From: an uncultured Lachnospiraceae bacterium
GTDB lineage: Bacteria > Bacillota > Clostridia > Lachnospirales > Lachnospiraceae
Assembly: GCA_937885345.1 (NCBI GenBank)
Contig: CAKZZH010000121.1
Coordinates: 1 to 51,656, forward strand
DNA length: 51,656 nucleotides
Direction of reading: 5' to 3'
The notes beneath the pieces are model-generated. The model did not search any database, was not told the origin of the DNA, and worked only from the letters and a program-made list of their open reading frames with translations. Positions 26,619 through 35,996 of this stretch are shown in pieces; within the stretch, counting starts at the first letter, position 1, and each line of letters starts with the position of its first letter. The translations under genes were made by a program, and so were the position numbers.

Positions 26619-28769
26619 CTACCTCACTGTATTTTTAACTGCGACAATACCATACACATAATACGGTTCTTCGCCGTCAATCTCCTCAAGATCATAATTA
26701 TCACTCGTATTCTCTATGGGCGTTCTGGATGTAATATAATCAACGCCAAGCTTTGCAAGATCGTCAATCGTCAAAGTAACTCTTATGGCATCATTTTCCA
26801 AAAGCTCAAATTCGGCATCTCCGGACTCCTTTATATACACTTCGCAGTGGCAGTACCTATTGTAAACATACTCATATTCGGCGTCCTCATCAATAATGTG
26901 CCATCTGTCAAGATCCGGATAAACATAAGTTGTATTGATACAAGCTGCCGATGCAAGAAGACATATATTTCCTCCCGGAATATAGTTATCTCCCACAACT
27001 GCCCATAATTTATCATTCTCAGAGCCGTCGATCTCATCGATGGTCTTTACCCACTCCATACTCAGGACATCGTTTATTCCTACTCTCACCGGATTGACCA
27101 AAGCGCCGCCGAGCGTCGACACAAGCAGAGTAAAATACACCGTGATCATTTTACCATATATAGTATTGTATGTCATAATTCCGAAGAAAATAAATGCATA
27201 TATCACTACCGAAATCAGGATGAGAACAAGCATAAATCCCGATCCACTGTTCATATACAGACACATAAATCCGCATATGGCCGACATAGCCAGTGATAAA
27301 ATGATCGCAAATACAGTTCGCGGAGTGTGCTTGTTTATTGTAATGCCCCTGATCACAAGAAGGAGCTGGACAAAACCAAGTATCACGACCATTCTCGAGG
27401 GTGCACTGCGTGTAAAGAGAAGCAGTTTGGCGATCATCTGAGGAAGGCCAAAGGCGATCCATATAGTCATAACAAATGCGACCGACAATAACATAACACT
27501 TATAGCGTCGGCTTTTTTGTTACGGATCATCGCATATACCGGTATAAAATAACAAAGTGGGAAAAAGCCTATGATCTTGGCAACTTCACATCGATTTGAT
27601 CGCATAACCTTAAACAGCGTTGTCCAAAGATTTCCCATATATTCGGATGATAAGCCTGCTCCGTCCCCGCCCGTCTGTATAAAATCACCGGGGTAGACCG
27701 TATTGGCGGTCACCTCTATTGCCGTCTTGGAGGACAGATATATGTAGGCGAAAGAACCCACAAACAGTGCTACAAGAAGGACCGTAAGAATAATATCCAA
27801 AACGTTCAGATGTATTTTACCCTTACCTGATACGATAAGATGTATACCGAAAGCAATGATAAGTATTGCGAGCGGGATCATCCAGGCAGGATACATCGTC
27901 ATTATGTAATTGCCGGCGCAAATAAGGATACCGATAAGCGAAAGTATCCTTACCAGGTGGGGTTTTTTATATTTTTCCGGCATAAGATATATTCTGAAAA
28001 GCACAATGGAAAACTGCATCGTAAGCAGCATTGTAGGAATGCCGGTCGAGAACCACCACTGAATATTGGGACTTAAAACAAGAATAACGGTATACAGAAG
28101 TGAGAGCCCTCTTCTATCCTTTGTTATAAGTCTTCCAAACTCATATGAAGACATTATAAGAAGAATGAGTTTGAGGTTCCATTCAAAAGAAAGTGCCCTT
28201 CCCGCATCCAGGAAAAGAAAGCCGATTCTGGGAAGGCAGTATAATTCAAGGACGGAAGCAACCGGAATCCTGTACCCCATATAGGCATCGATAAGATTAC
28301 CGCTTATAGAAGTATCAAAATATCCCAGGGGCAGACCGTCATTACTCCTTGAAAGGTTAAACGGCGTATTTACATACCACTCATCGCTTCTGATATCCCT
28401 CGACAAACCGATAAGAAGATTTTCATCCTTATACCCGTACATTTTAAGCCAGCATCCTGCAGATGAACCGGATATGCCAAAAGCAACAAGCAAAACAAAT
28501 ACAGCGCCCGCGATCGGCCATCTGTACTTGTGTATAGTTTTCAATATTATGGGGTATCTTAATAAAATATAAGAAGCTCCCGCAAATAAGACAATGGAAA
28601 TGTAGGTATAAAACTTGGTAAAAACACTGAAAAGAAGAAATATGGCTATTTCCGTATTTGACAATCCTTCTGTTGAACCTATTAATTTGTATACGGATAA
28701 AAGCAGGCCCATCGTAAGCCCGATAATAAGAGAATATATTATTTTTTTCTTATTGCTTAACGCGTCCAT
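26619..28769 (-). CDS. Large polytopic membrane protein, possible GT-C-like glycosyltransferase
   Basis: 716 residues with about 13 predicted membrane helices and a C-terminal extracytoplasmic domain (about 570-700). The first large outer loop has RDIRSDEWYVNTPF; acidic residues in that loop are the usual catalytic site in GT-C glycosyltransferases, and YfhO- or DUF7657-like proteins share this layout. I do not recognise the family with certainty. The gene overlaps the upstream GT2-GtrA gene by 20 bp and ends 9 bp before MoxR. A GT2-GtrA partner suggests that it takes sugar from a lipid-linked donor and modifies a surface polymer. Confidence 0.65.
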   Translation of the reverse strand: MDALSNKKKIIYSLIIGLTMGLLLSVYKLIGSTEGLSNTEIAIFLLFSVFTKFYTYISIVLFAGASYILLRYPIILKTIHKYRWPIAGAVFVLLVAFGISGSSAGCWLKMYGYKDENLLIGLSRDIRSDEWYVNTPFNLSRSNDGLPLGYFDTSISGNLIDAYMGYRIPVASVLELYCLPRIGFLFLDAGRALSFEWNLKLILLIMSSYEFGRLITKDRRGLSLLYTVILVLSPNIQWWFSTGIPTMLLTMQFSIVLFRIYLMPEKYKKPHLVRILSLIGILICAGNYIMTMYPAWMIPLAILIIAFGIHLIVSGKGKIHLNVLDIILTVLLVALFVGSFAYIYLSSKTAIEVTANTVYPGDFIQTGGDGAGLSSEYMGNLWTTLFKVMRSNRCEVAKIIGFFPLCYFIPVYAMIRNKKADAISVMLLSVAFVMTIWIAFGLPQMIAKLLLFTRSAPSRMVVILGFVQLLLVIRGITINKHTPRTVFAIILSLAMSAICGFMCLYMNSGSGFMLVLILISVVIYAFIFFGIMTYNTIYGKMITVYFTLLVSTLGGALVNPVRVGINDVLSMEWVKTIDEIDGSENDKLWAVVGDNYIPGGNICLLASAACINTTYVYPDLDRWHIIDEDAEYEYVYNRYCHCEVYIKESGDAEFELLENDAIRVTLTIDDLAKLGVDYITSRTPIENTSDNYDLEEIDGEEPYYVYGIVAVKNTVR

Positions 28770-29877
28770 CCTTCTTAAATACCCACCTTTTTTGTATCTG
28801 AAAGCTTATAAGGAATAAAAGTATATCCACTACGCATTTTACAACGGTCGTAAGTATATTGTTGCTGTCCACCTTAAGCACCGTTGCAAAAAGGTATACA
28901 AGTCCGTATGACGCCGCCATCTGAACAGCCACCAAAAGGTAGTATTTGGCCACAGATTTAACTTTGTCGCTCTTGTTTCCTTTAAACACGATCAGCCTGT
29001 TTACAACATAGTTGAACACAGAGGAAAGCACCCTTGCGCTGATCGTCGCAACGAGCTCCCTGCTTGCGAAAGACTCAATCCATAAATTATCGGAATAAGG
29101 ATTGTTGAGCATATAAAGGAACAGATAAAACATTCCTATGTCAACGACCCATGACGAAAGCGATGACAAAGCAAATTTAATAAAAGAATGCGATGAATGC
29201 TTGAAGATCACCTTGTATATCTTGTATGAATCCTTAACAGGGTGAAAATGTGATTCCCTGTTGTCCTCTATATATACGGTTTCAATCTTAACTTCCTTAA
29301 AATCAATATCATTCTTCTTCATTTCAAGAAGAACTCTTGTCTCATACTCATATCTGTCCCCGGGAATATCTGCCATAAACCTAAGATATTCCGCGGAAAA
29401 TGCACGAAGCCCGGTCTGTGTGTCGCCAAGCCTTATTCCGCACGCGCTCTTGAACATAAAAGAAGTAATATTATTGCCGACCCGGCTCTTCCAGGGGACT
29501 CCGGGTTCAGAGAAATCCCTGCATCCCAGGATAACATACTTCGGATCTGCAAGCATTTCCTCACAACATGCTTTAATATCGGAGGGAGTATGCTGTCCGT
29601 CAGCGTCGGCAGTTACCACACCGTCTATATCGGGTCTTTCGGCAATGCAATACTCATACGCGGTCTTGAGTGCTCTGCCCTTACCCTTATTAACCTCATG
29701 TGTAAGGATCGTAATCTCCTCAAACTGCGACACGATACCGAACGGCTCCATATGCTCTTTACTGCTACCGTCATTGACAACAATGATATCCTTAAAGCCC
29801 TCACCGATAAGTCCTTTGACTACACCGACAAGTTTTTCATCAGGGTTTAATGACGGAAGAATCACGCTGACATTCAT
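28750..29877 (-). CDS. GT2 glycosyltransferase fused to GtrA-like membrane domain
   Basis: 375 residues from ATG at 29877, with GGAG 6 nt upstream; an earlier TTG was rejected. The GT2 domain (about 1-225) has VVNDGSS (36-39) and DADGQH (91-96), the nucleotide-sugar and metal motifs, and resembles DPMS/GtrB enzymes that load sugar onto polyprenyl phosphate. The second half (about 235-365) has four membrane helices of the GtrA type, a family implicated in moving the lipid-linked sugar across the membrane. The fusion puts both steps in one chain. The 3' end overlaps the polytopic membrane protein gene, its likely partner. A TATAAT lies at 29915-29910 with no clear -35. Confidence 0.9.
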   Translation of the reverse strand: MNVSVILPSLNPDEKLVGVVKGLIGEGFKDIIVVNDGSSKEHMEPFGIVSQFEEITILTHEVNKGKGRALKTAYEYCIAERPDIDGVVTADADGQHTPSDIKACCEEMLADPKYVILGCRDFSEPGVPWKSRVGNNITSFMFKSACGIRLGDTQTGLRAFSAEYLRFMADIPGDRYEYETRVLLEMKKNDIDFKEVKIETVYIEDNRESHFHPVKDSYKIYKVIFKHSSHSFIKFALSSLSSWVVDIGMFYLFLYMLNNPYSDNLWIESFASRELVATISARVLSSVFNYVVNRLIVFKGNKSDKVKSVAKYYLLVAVQMAASYGLVYLFATVLKVDSNNILTTVVKCVVDILLFLISFQIQKRWVFKKDGRVKQ

Positions 29878-29925
29878 AATACTCTCCAATCACAGCACAC
29901 GAAAAGTCCATTATACACGGCATCT

Positions 29926-32622
29926 CTATTTAAGATGCTCAAGTCTTTCCTGTACCTGTTTCATCATGGTCTCGTACTTGGCAAGTTTGGCCTTCTCTTC
30001 CTCTATCTTGGCAGCAGGAGCCTTGGAAATGAATTTCTCGTTTCCGAGCATTGCATTCGATCTCGCAAGTTCGCCCTCAAGTTTCTTCTTTTCTGCTTCA
30101 AGACGCTCTATTTCCGCAGCGACATCCACAAGATCCGAAAAAGGAATATATATGCTTGCTTCAGGTATAAGAACCGCTACGGCATCATCGTCAATTCCAG
30201 CCTTATCCTTCTGTACCGTTACATCTGAAGCATACGACAACGATGTGAAAAACACGTTACCCTTTGTAAAGATCTGTGTGATATTTTCATTCACTGTAAC
30301 CACATAAACCTTTGCTTTACGCGAAGGCGGAACATTCATTGATGTCCTGGTATTTCTGATGCCTCTGACAGCCTCTTTGATGGTCTCGATCGCATTTTCC
30401 TCATCAGCAAAGTTCCACTCTTCCTTGTACTCAGGCCACTTTGAAATCATAATGGATTCGCTGTATGCATCATTATCCATATCCTCATCCGAAAGAAGAT
30501 TGCAATAAATCTCCTCTGTGATAAAAGGCATAAAAGGATGAAGAAGCTTAAGTGCATTTATAAGTACGGTCTTAAGAGTCCAGATAGCCGCGCCTCTTGT
30601 CTCGTCCTCTTCATTCCAGAGTCTCGGCTTAACCATTTCGATATACCAGTCGCAGAACTCTTCCCATATAAAATCATAAACCTTCTGTACTGCAACGCCC
30701 AGTTCAAAGCTGTCCATATTTGTTGTCACATCCCCTGCAAGAGTGTTAACCTTGCTGAGGATCCATTTATCGGCATCGGTCAGATTGGCAGGCATCTCGC
30801 CGGTAGCAAGCGATAAAATACCTGCTGCCTTTTTATCCTGCATAACCTTCTCGATATTCATCATAATAAATCTTGAAGCATTCCATACTTTATTGGCAAA
30901 ATTACGGCTTGCCTCAACTCTTTCCCAGTAAAATCTCATATCATTACCGGGTGCATTGCCTGTAATAAGTGTAAGCCTGAGCGCATCGGCACCGTACTTA
31001 TCGATCACTTCAAGCGGATCGATACCGTTTCCCAGGCTCTTACTCATTTTACGGCCCTGGGAATCCCTTACAAGACCGTGTATAAGAACATACTTGAACG
31101 GGCTTACACCGGTCTGCTCGATAGCGGAAAATACCATTCTTACAACCCAGAAGAATATAATGTCATATCCCGTAACAAGAACATCAGTAGGATAGAAATA
31201 TTCCAGCTCCGGCGTCTTCTCGGGCCATCCGAGTGTCGAGAAAGGCCATAGAGCAGATGAGAACCAAGTATCGAGCGTATCCTCATCCTGCGTAAGATGA
31301 GTATGACCGCACTTGGGACATATGGTGGGAACATCGCGAGATACGACTATCTCACCGCATTTATCGCAGTAATAAGCAGGGATTCTATGTCCCCACCAAA
31401 GCTGTCTTGAAATACACCAGTCCTTGATATTCTCAAGCCAGTGCTTATAAGTCTTTGCAAAACTCTCGGGTACAAAATTAAGTTCATCGGTGTCGACGAT
31501 CTTAAGAGCCGCTTCACCCATCTCCTTCATTCTTACAAACCACTGAGGCTTGATCATGGGCTCAACAGTAGTCTTGCAACGATCGTGAGTACCAACCATA
31601 TGTGTATGATCAACAACCTTTACAAGAAGTCCGAGTTCGTCAAGATCCTTGACCATCTGCTTTCTGGCTTCATAGCGGTCCATTCCCACATACTTGCCGC
31701 CGCGTTCGTTTATGGTTGCATCGTCATTTAAGATATTGATCTCTTCAAGATCATGTCTTCTTCCGACTTCAAAATCGTTAGGGTCGTGAGCAGGTGTTAT
31801 TTTAACGCAGCCCGTTCCGAACTCCATATCAACGTATTCGTCCGCAATAACGGGGATCTGTCTGTCAGTAAGCGGAAGCTCGAGCATTTTACCGACGATG
31901 TCCTTATATCTGTCATCATTCGGGTTAACGGCAACAGCGGTATCTCCGAGAAGTGTCTCGGGTCTTGTGGTCGCTATCTCAACAAATCTTCCCGGCTCGC
32001 CTGCAACAGGGTAATTGATATGCCAGAAATGTCCGGCCTGCTCCTCATGCACAACCTCTGCATCCGAAATTGATGTCTTACATACAGGGCACCAGTTGAT
32101 GATCCTTGAGCCCTTATAGATATATCCTTTTTCATAAAGTCTTACAAATACTTCCTTAACTGCTTCGGAGCAACCCTCATCCATTGTAAAACGCTCTCTG
32201 TCCCAATCTGCGGATGAGCCCATTTTACGAAGCTGCTTGATGATCCTTCCACCGTACTCTTCCTTCCATGCCCAGGCATGCTTAAGAAATTCTTCACGTC
32301 CGATCTCATTCTTGTCGATGCCCTCGGATTTGAGTTTCTCGATGACCTTAACCTCGGTCGCAATAGCGGCATGATCGGTACCGGGCTGCCAGAGAGCCTC
32401 ATATCCCTGCATTCTCTTGAATCTTATAAGAATATCCTGCATTGTATTGTCAAGCGCATGTCCCATATGAAGCTGTCCGGTTACATTCGGAGGCGGCATG
32501 ACTATGGTAAAAGGCTTCTTATCGCGATTAACCTCTGCATGAAAATATTTCTTATCCAGCCAGTTCTGATATATCCTGTCCTCTATATCCGCCGGATTGT
32601 AATTCTTCTCAAGTTCCTTCAT
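29926..32622 (-). CDS. valS: Valine--tRNA ligase
   Basis: Charges tRNA-Val in the cytoplasm. 898 residues, full length: PPPNVTGQLHMGHALDN with the HIGH-type motif HMGH (52-55), an editing (CP1) domain containing GTDHAAIA and TTRPETLLGDTA, a zinc-type pair CPxC around CDKCGEIV...CPKCGH, KMSKS in GRKMSKSLGNG, an anticodon-binding domain and the C-terminal coiled coil (about 830-898) typical of ValRS. Only 68 bp separate it from the gene upstream, so there is no room for a T-box leader. Confidence 0.98.
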   Translation of the reverse strand: MKELEKNYNPADIEDRIYQNWLDKKYFHAEVNRDKKPFTIVMPPPNVTGQLHMGHALDNTMQDILIRFKRMQGYEALWQPGTDHAAIATEVKVIEKLKSEGIDKNEIGREEFLKHAWAWKEEYGGRIIKQLRKMGSSADWDRERFTMDEGCSEAVKEVFVRLYEKGYIYKGSRIINWCPVCKTSISDAEVVHEEQAGHFWHINYPVAGEPGRFVEIATTRPETLLGDTAVAVNPNDDRYKDIVGKMLELPLTDRQIPVIADEYVDMEFGTGCVKITPAHDPNDFEVGRRHDLEEINILNDDATINERGGKYVGMDRYEARKQMVKDLDELGLLVKVVDHTHMVGTHDRCKTTVEPMIKPQWFVRMKEMGEAALKIVDTDELNFVPESFAKTYKHWLENIKDWCISRQLWWGHRIPAYYCDKCGEIVVSRDVPTICPKCGHTHLTQDEDTLDTWFSSALWPFSTLGWPEKTPELEYFYPTDVLVTGYDIIFFWVVRMVFSAIEQTGVSPFKYVLIHGLVRDSQGRKMSKSLGNGIDPLEVIDKYGADALRLTLITGNAPGNDMRFYWERVEASRNFANKVWNASRFIMMNIEKVMQDKKAAGILSLATGEMPANLTDADKWILSKVNTLAGDVTTNMDSFELGVAVQKVYDFIWEEFCDWYIEMVKPRLWNEEDETRGAAIWTLKTVLINALKLLHPFMPFITEEIYCNLLSDEDMDNDAYSESIMISKWPEYKEEWNFADEENAIETIKEAVRGIRNTRTSMNVPPSRKAKVYVVTVNENITQIFTKGNVFFTSLSYASDVTVQKDKAGIDDDAVAVLIPEASIYIPFSDLVDVAAEIERLEAEKKKLEGELARSNAMLGNEKFISKAPAAKIEEEKAKLAKYETMMKQVQERLEHLK

Positions 32623-32690
32623 TTCTTGTTTCCTCTCAGTCTGTATATTTATGATATTATAAATCGCTGCAGCGATAACGCCGCGAGCTT

Positions 32691-33890
32691 CTATGAATCC
32701 GTTTCGTACGAATTGACAATGTCCTGAACCGCTTTGACTTTGTCGGGATTCTTCTTCATAAATGTCAGGATTCCCGCTTTGGCATCTTCGATCCTCGTAG
32801 TATTATAATCGATCTGCTGCTTAAGCTTCGCTTTTCTCTGATTGAGATTATGCTTGATCTCAATCATTTCCTTCTGATCCACAAGTGCTTCGACCTGATT
32901 GACCCAGACAGAATCATCATAAAGTTTCAGCTTATCGAGTGTGTGCGAAAGCATGTCCTCCGCCTCCGCAAGCTCCGCAAAAGTCCTTCTGTATTTCTCG
33001 TGAGTCTTCTTATCCTTGAGGTAGTTCTCGTAGTCGTTGCTGAGCTGGTATGCGCTCTTGACCTTGTATTTGGATAAGTGATAATCCACGCTGTTGTATA
33101 TGTTTACATATTTTATCTTGACCTTGTTAAGGAGCGTTATCGCTCTTGCGAGTTTCTTCTCGTCATCCTTTATCTGGCTGTACGCATTCTTCTGTAAAAT
33201 AAAAATCAGCATAACGATCACCACGACCAGAAGCATGACGACCATAAAAGCGACCTGCGCACTCTCGTTTCCGAGAACTCCACTTGCAAAGAATACTATA
33301 AACACCACGACAATTGCAATAAGAGAAATGATCGCGACATTTCTGATATTCCTTCTTCTTGAAGACATTGCATTCATATCTTCGCTGAGGGACAATTTCT
33401 CGGCTTCGAGCATCTTCATATCGTGCTTTACGATCTGCAGATATTTCTCGTCATTCATAAGATCGGAAAGGGCCTTGGGAAATTCATCCGCATACTTATT
33501 AAACATCTCCGTCTTCTCTCTTGATAAAAGAACTGGCTCGGTCCTGTATGAATGCCTCTTCTTTCTTACATCGATTATATGCTTAGCGAGCGTGTTAAGT
33601 TTTTTCTTGTCGTCCTTAGGAAGGGACTCTATGATCTGTATATCCGAGAGATAGTTAAGCACAGCCTGATATTCTATTTTAAGCTCATCGATATATCTTG
33701 AAGATTCATTGACCTGCTCACACTGAGTTCTGATATAGGTAAGCTGCTGGATCTCATCGAATTCATCGTTTTTGGCAGACTTACCATGCCCCTTTTCAAA
33801 GCCGTAATCCGGATCGAAACTGGGATCAAGATATTCGTATTCTTCTTTTTTACGTTTTGACTTTTTCCTGCCAAAAAATAAAAATGCCAT
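32691..33890 (-). CDS. Coiled-coil protein with two central membrane helices, function unknown
   Basis: 399 residues. Strongly basic N-terminus (GRKKSKRKKEE), a long charged helical region (about 45-180), two membrane helices (about 183-206 and 211-233) joined by a very short loop, then a second coiled coil (about 240-395). Both ends would be cytoplasmic, with the protein hairpinning through the membrane. No enzyme motif is visible. AGAGG lies 7 nt before the ATG, 10 bp after the TPR-like gene. It is the last gene of the DUF5717/DUF5716 block and the only one of the four with membrane segments, so a membrane-anchor role is my inference. Confidence 0.85.
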   Translation of the reverse strand: MAFLFFGRKKSKRKKEEYEYLDPSFDPDYGFEKGHGKSAKNDEFDEIQQLTYIRTQCEQVNESSRYIDELKIEYQAVLNYLSDIQIIESLPKDDKKKLNTLAKHIIDVRKKRHSYRTEPVLLSREKTEMFNKYADEFPKALSDLMNDEKYLQIVKHDMKMLEAEKLSLSEDMNAMSSRRRNIRNVAIISLIAIVVVFIVFFASGVLGNESAQVAFMVVMLLVVVIVMLIFILQKNAYSQIKDDEKKLARAITLLNKVKIKYVNIYNSVDYHLSKYKVKSAYQLSNDYENYLKDKKTHEKYRRTFAELAEAEDMLSHTLDKLKLYDDSVWVNQVEALVDQKEMIEIKHNLNQRKAKLKQQIDYNTTRIEDAKAGILTFMKKNPDKVKAVQDIVNSYETDS

Positions 33891-33900
33891 GCTTTATCCT

Positions 33901-34710
33901 CTACTTAATGTACCTTCTGTACTGTGTTTTCCAGTCATCTATTATATGATCGATGCTGTCATGATAACCGTTCAGATCACCCTCGGCTCTCTTCTCCTTG
34001 GCGAAAAGAACCGGCTCATATTCATCGGTCAGAGTCACATGATCCATAAGAGTCTCTATCTCTTTCTGGGCCATATATGCCTGCTCCTCATCCTCCATTT
34101 CCGTCATTCCCATAAGGCTTCCGGCCATATGATACGCGCGGTATGAGGAATCGTCACCGCCAAGCTCATACGCATATTTAAAACAGGTCATAGCGTCCTC
34201 AAAATCAAACATCCTTGCATACGCCACACCCATATTATGCCATATATCCCCGTAAAATCCGGGCTTAAGGTTAATATCCCTCCTGCCGTATGCAATCATT
34301 TCATAATTTCTGATCGCCGCAAGATATCTCTCATTCGAAAGAAAATTATCAGCCCTGCTCTTAAGACGCTCGGATGCATTCTGCATATCAAGCTTATCTA
34401 TAACATCTTTGAGCTGCATAATGTCTTCTTCGGAATAGTAATCAACACCGCGAAGAAGCACTGTAACCATCTCGGAAAGCCCCGCTCTGTGCTCGATCAA
34501 AAAATCCATCTGATCGGCAAGTTCACTCTCTTCGAGTTCATTTCTGATATAGTTTGTCAGCCCCTCATCAAACAGATCGAGTCCGATAAGATATATATTA
34601 TTATACACATAGTAACACAGCTCCTCCAGGGAATATATATTGATAGCCATGTTGCTTATATAATAAGGCTTTGTCGCATATTTACTTTTACAGAGAATAA
34701 GTCCTGTCAA
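33901..34710 (-). CDS. TPR-like helical protein of the DUF5716/DUF5717 cluster
   Basis: 269 residues, soluble. The N-terminus (GLILCKSKYATKPYYISNM, then INIYSLEELCYYVYNNIYLI) resembles a Lachnospiraceae family I recall only as hypothetical. A TPR-like repeat is clear at about 152-186 (WHNMGVAYARMFDFEDAMTCFKYAYEL), with a probable partial one at 114-144. The start is TTG at 34710: AAGGAG lies 8 nt before it and the codon overlaps the upstream stop (TTGA), while the next ATG would remove the conserved-looking N-terminus. Probably an adaptor protein; no catalytic motif is seen. Confidence 0.82.
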   Translation of the reverse strand: MTGLILCKSKYATKPYYISNMAINIYSLEELCYYVYNNIYLIGLDLFDEGLTNYIRNELEESELADQMDFLIEHRAGLSEMVTVLLRGVDYYSEEDIMQLKDVIDKLDMQNASERLKSRADNFLSNERYLAAIRNYEMIAYGRRDINLKPGFYGDIWHNMGVAYARMFDFEDAMTCFKYAYELGGDDSSYRAYHMAGSLMGMTEMEDEEQAYMAQKEIETLMDHVTLTDEYEPVLFAKEKRAEGDLNGYHDSIDHIIDDWKTQYRRYIK

Positions 34711-35972
34711 AGTGTTATCTCCTTACTGATTATCTTGTGAGTCGCTTTGAAAAACTCTCCAAACCCGCAATCTTCAATAGTTATATGGCATCTCGAATCA
34801 CCGGTAAAATACACGTTCATACGGATCCTGGTAGCCTTATCCGGTCTCGTCGGCAACTCGCCGAGAGGTATGTCATACAAAGTGCTTTCTCCGCCCGTAA
34901 CCGGAGAAACAAAAAGCTCGACTCTGTCCGCACCGTCCACTATAAAATCATAGCTTCCGCCTGCGCTGTACCAATTAATACCCGGTTTTACCAGACGAAG
35001 GATTTTCATCGAGCCCCTGTCCTTAACTCTCATATCGATCTCGCTTGTGATCCGCTGCGAGCACGCGATTATATAATCATTCAGAAAATCGCCGTCAAGT
35101 TGCGTCAAACCTTCATAGCATGCTCCGCTGCAATAAATATTCTGTCCCGCAAATACCTTCCTGCCGGCACAAACATATTTAATAAAACCCGGATAATCCT
35201 TGCTGTCCGTAAAAGCACATCCCGTAAGAAATGTGCAGCTTACAGGTCTTTTATCAAAAGCCTTTTCCGCGATAACCCTGAGAGCACCGTCAATGCCAAG
35301 GCTTTCTTCTTCATCCGCCAGAAACTTGGAATAATCCTCACTGTGAACCATAACGATCCGTCCGTTTCTGTGATTAACGCTATAGAATCTGTATGTATCA
35401 AGCGTCTGTTTATCCGGCCTGTTATCGTAATCAAAGAGCACCACATCGCTCCTTCTGAGTTCAGGATTTGAAGCAAGCACATAGTAAATGAATGCTTCCT
35501 GCCTGCACAGGAAGGATACTTTGCTCTCGGAAATCCCAGCCATCAGAACCGCCGCTTTAAGCGCTTCAAGAAGTGTAATATCATACTCGTCGACTACAAT
35601 TGTAAGCCTGTCAACATGGTTGCTCTCGCCCGCGATCATTGCGCTGCTTATAAGATATTCCAGAAATACCTGCATTATCTCAACCGGCATTACCGAATAA
35701 TCATCAACTCTGACAGGCTCGCCCGCAGCGAGCAGTCCCAATATCCCGTCCACGATAACGGCCTCGCCGAGCTTGGCGCTTTTCTGTGCTTCATCTCCCG
35801 CAAACCATTCATCCTTACCGATTGATTTGCTCACAAGAGTCGGAAGCATATAGCGTTCCGTAAGCCCCGAGAAATCAACCGATGCCGGCTCTTTGTCCTT
35901 ATATCCGTAATAACCGACCTGCGTAAAATCATCCCTCAGATCGATGCCAACCGTAAAATAATTATCAATCAT
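34707..35972 (-). CDS. DUF5716-like protein with degenerate actin/Hsp70-type fold
   Basis: 421 residues, soluble. The N-terminus TVGIDLRDDFTQVGYYG (7-22) matches the phosphate-1 strand-turn-strand of Hsp70/actin ATPases (IGIDLGTT), but the Gly-Thr-Thr is replaced by Arg-Asp-Asp. FLCRQEAFIYYVL (154-166) lines up with the Hsp70 EPTAAALAY segment, VVLFDYDNR (177-185) with phosphate 2, and TFLTGCAFTD (247-256) with the adenosine motif; all are weakened. The rest is a beta-rich C-terminal segment. Nucleotide binding is therefore doubtful or unusual. GGAG precedes the ATG. It lies 24 bp after the DUF5717-like gene and overlaps the TPR-like gene. The DUF number is from memory. Confidence 0.75.
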   Translation of the reverse strand: MIDNYFTVGIDLRDDFTQVGYYGYKDKEPASVDFSGLTERYMLPTLVSKSIGKDEWFAGDEAQKSAKLGEAVIVDGILGLLAAGEPVRVDDYSVMPVEIMQVFLEYLISSAMIAGESNHVDRLTIVVDEYDITLLEALKAAVLMAGISESKVSFLCRQEAFIYYVLASNPELRRSDVVLFDYDNRPDKQTLDTYRFYSVNHRNGRIVMVHSEDYSKFLADEEESLGIDGALRVIAEKAFDKRPVSCTFLTGCAFTDSKDYPGFIKYVCAGRKVFAGQNIYCSGACYEGLTQLDGDFLNDYIIACSQRITSEIDMRVKDRGSMKILRLVKPGINWYSAGGSYDFIVDGADRVELFVSPVTGGESTLYDIPLGELPTRPDKATRIRMNVYFTGDSRCHITIEDCGFGEFFKATHKIISKEITL

Positions 35973-35996
35973 ATATACTCCAATTATATGCGCACC

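Noticed and set aside
29926..29945. Hairpin GCATCT/AGATGC at the valS stop
   Set aside because: Only 6 bp and no T-run; not a credible terminator.
29261..30307. Long plus-strand frame (348 codons) across the GT2-GtrA and valS genes
   Set aside because: Antisense to two well-supported genes, Ser/Leu-rich shadow composition, no domain.
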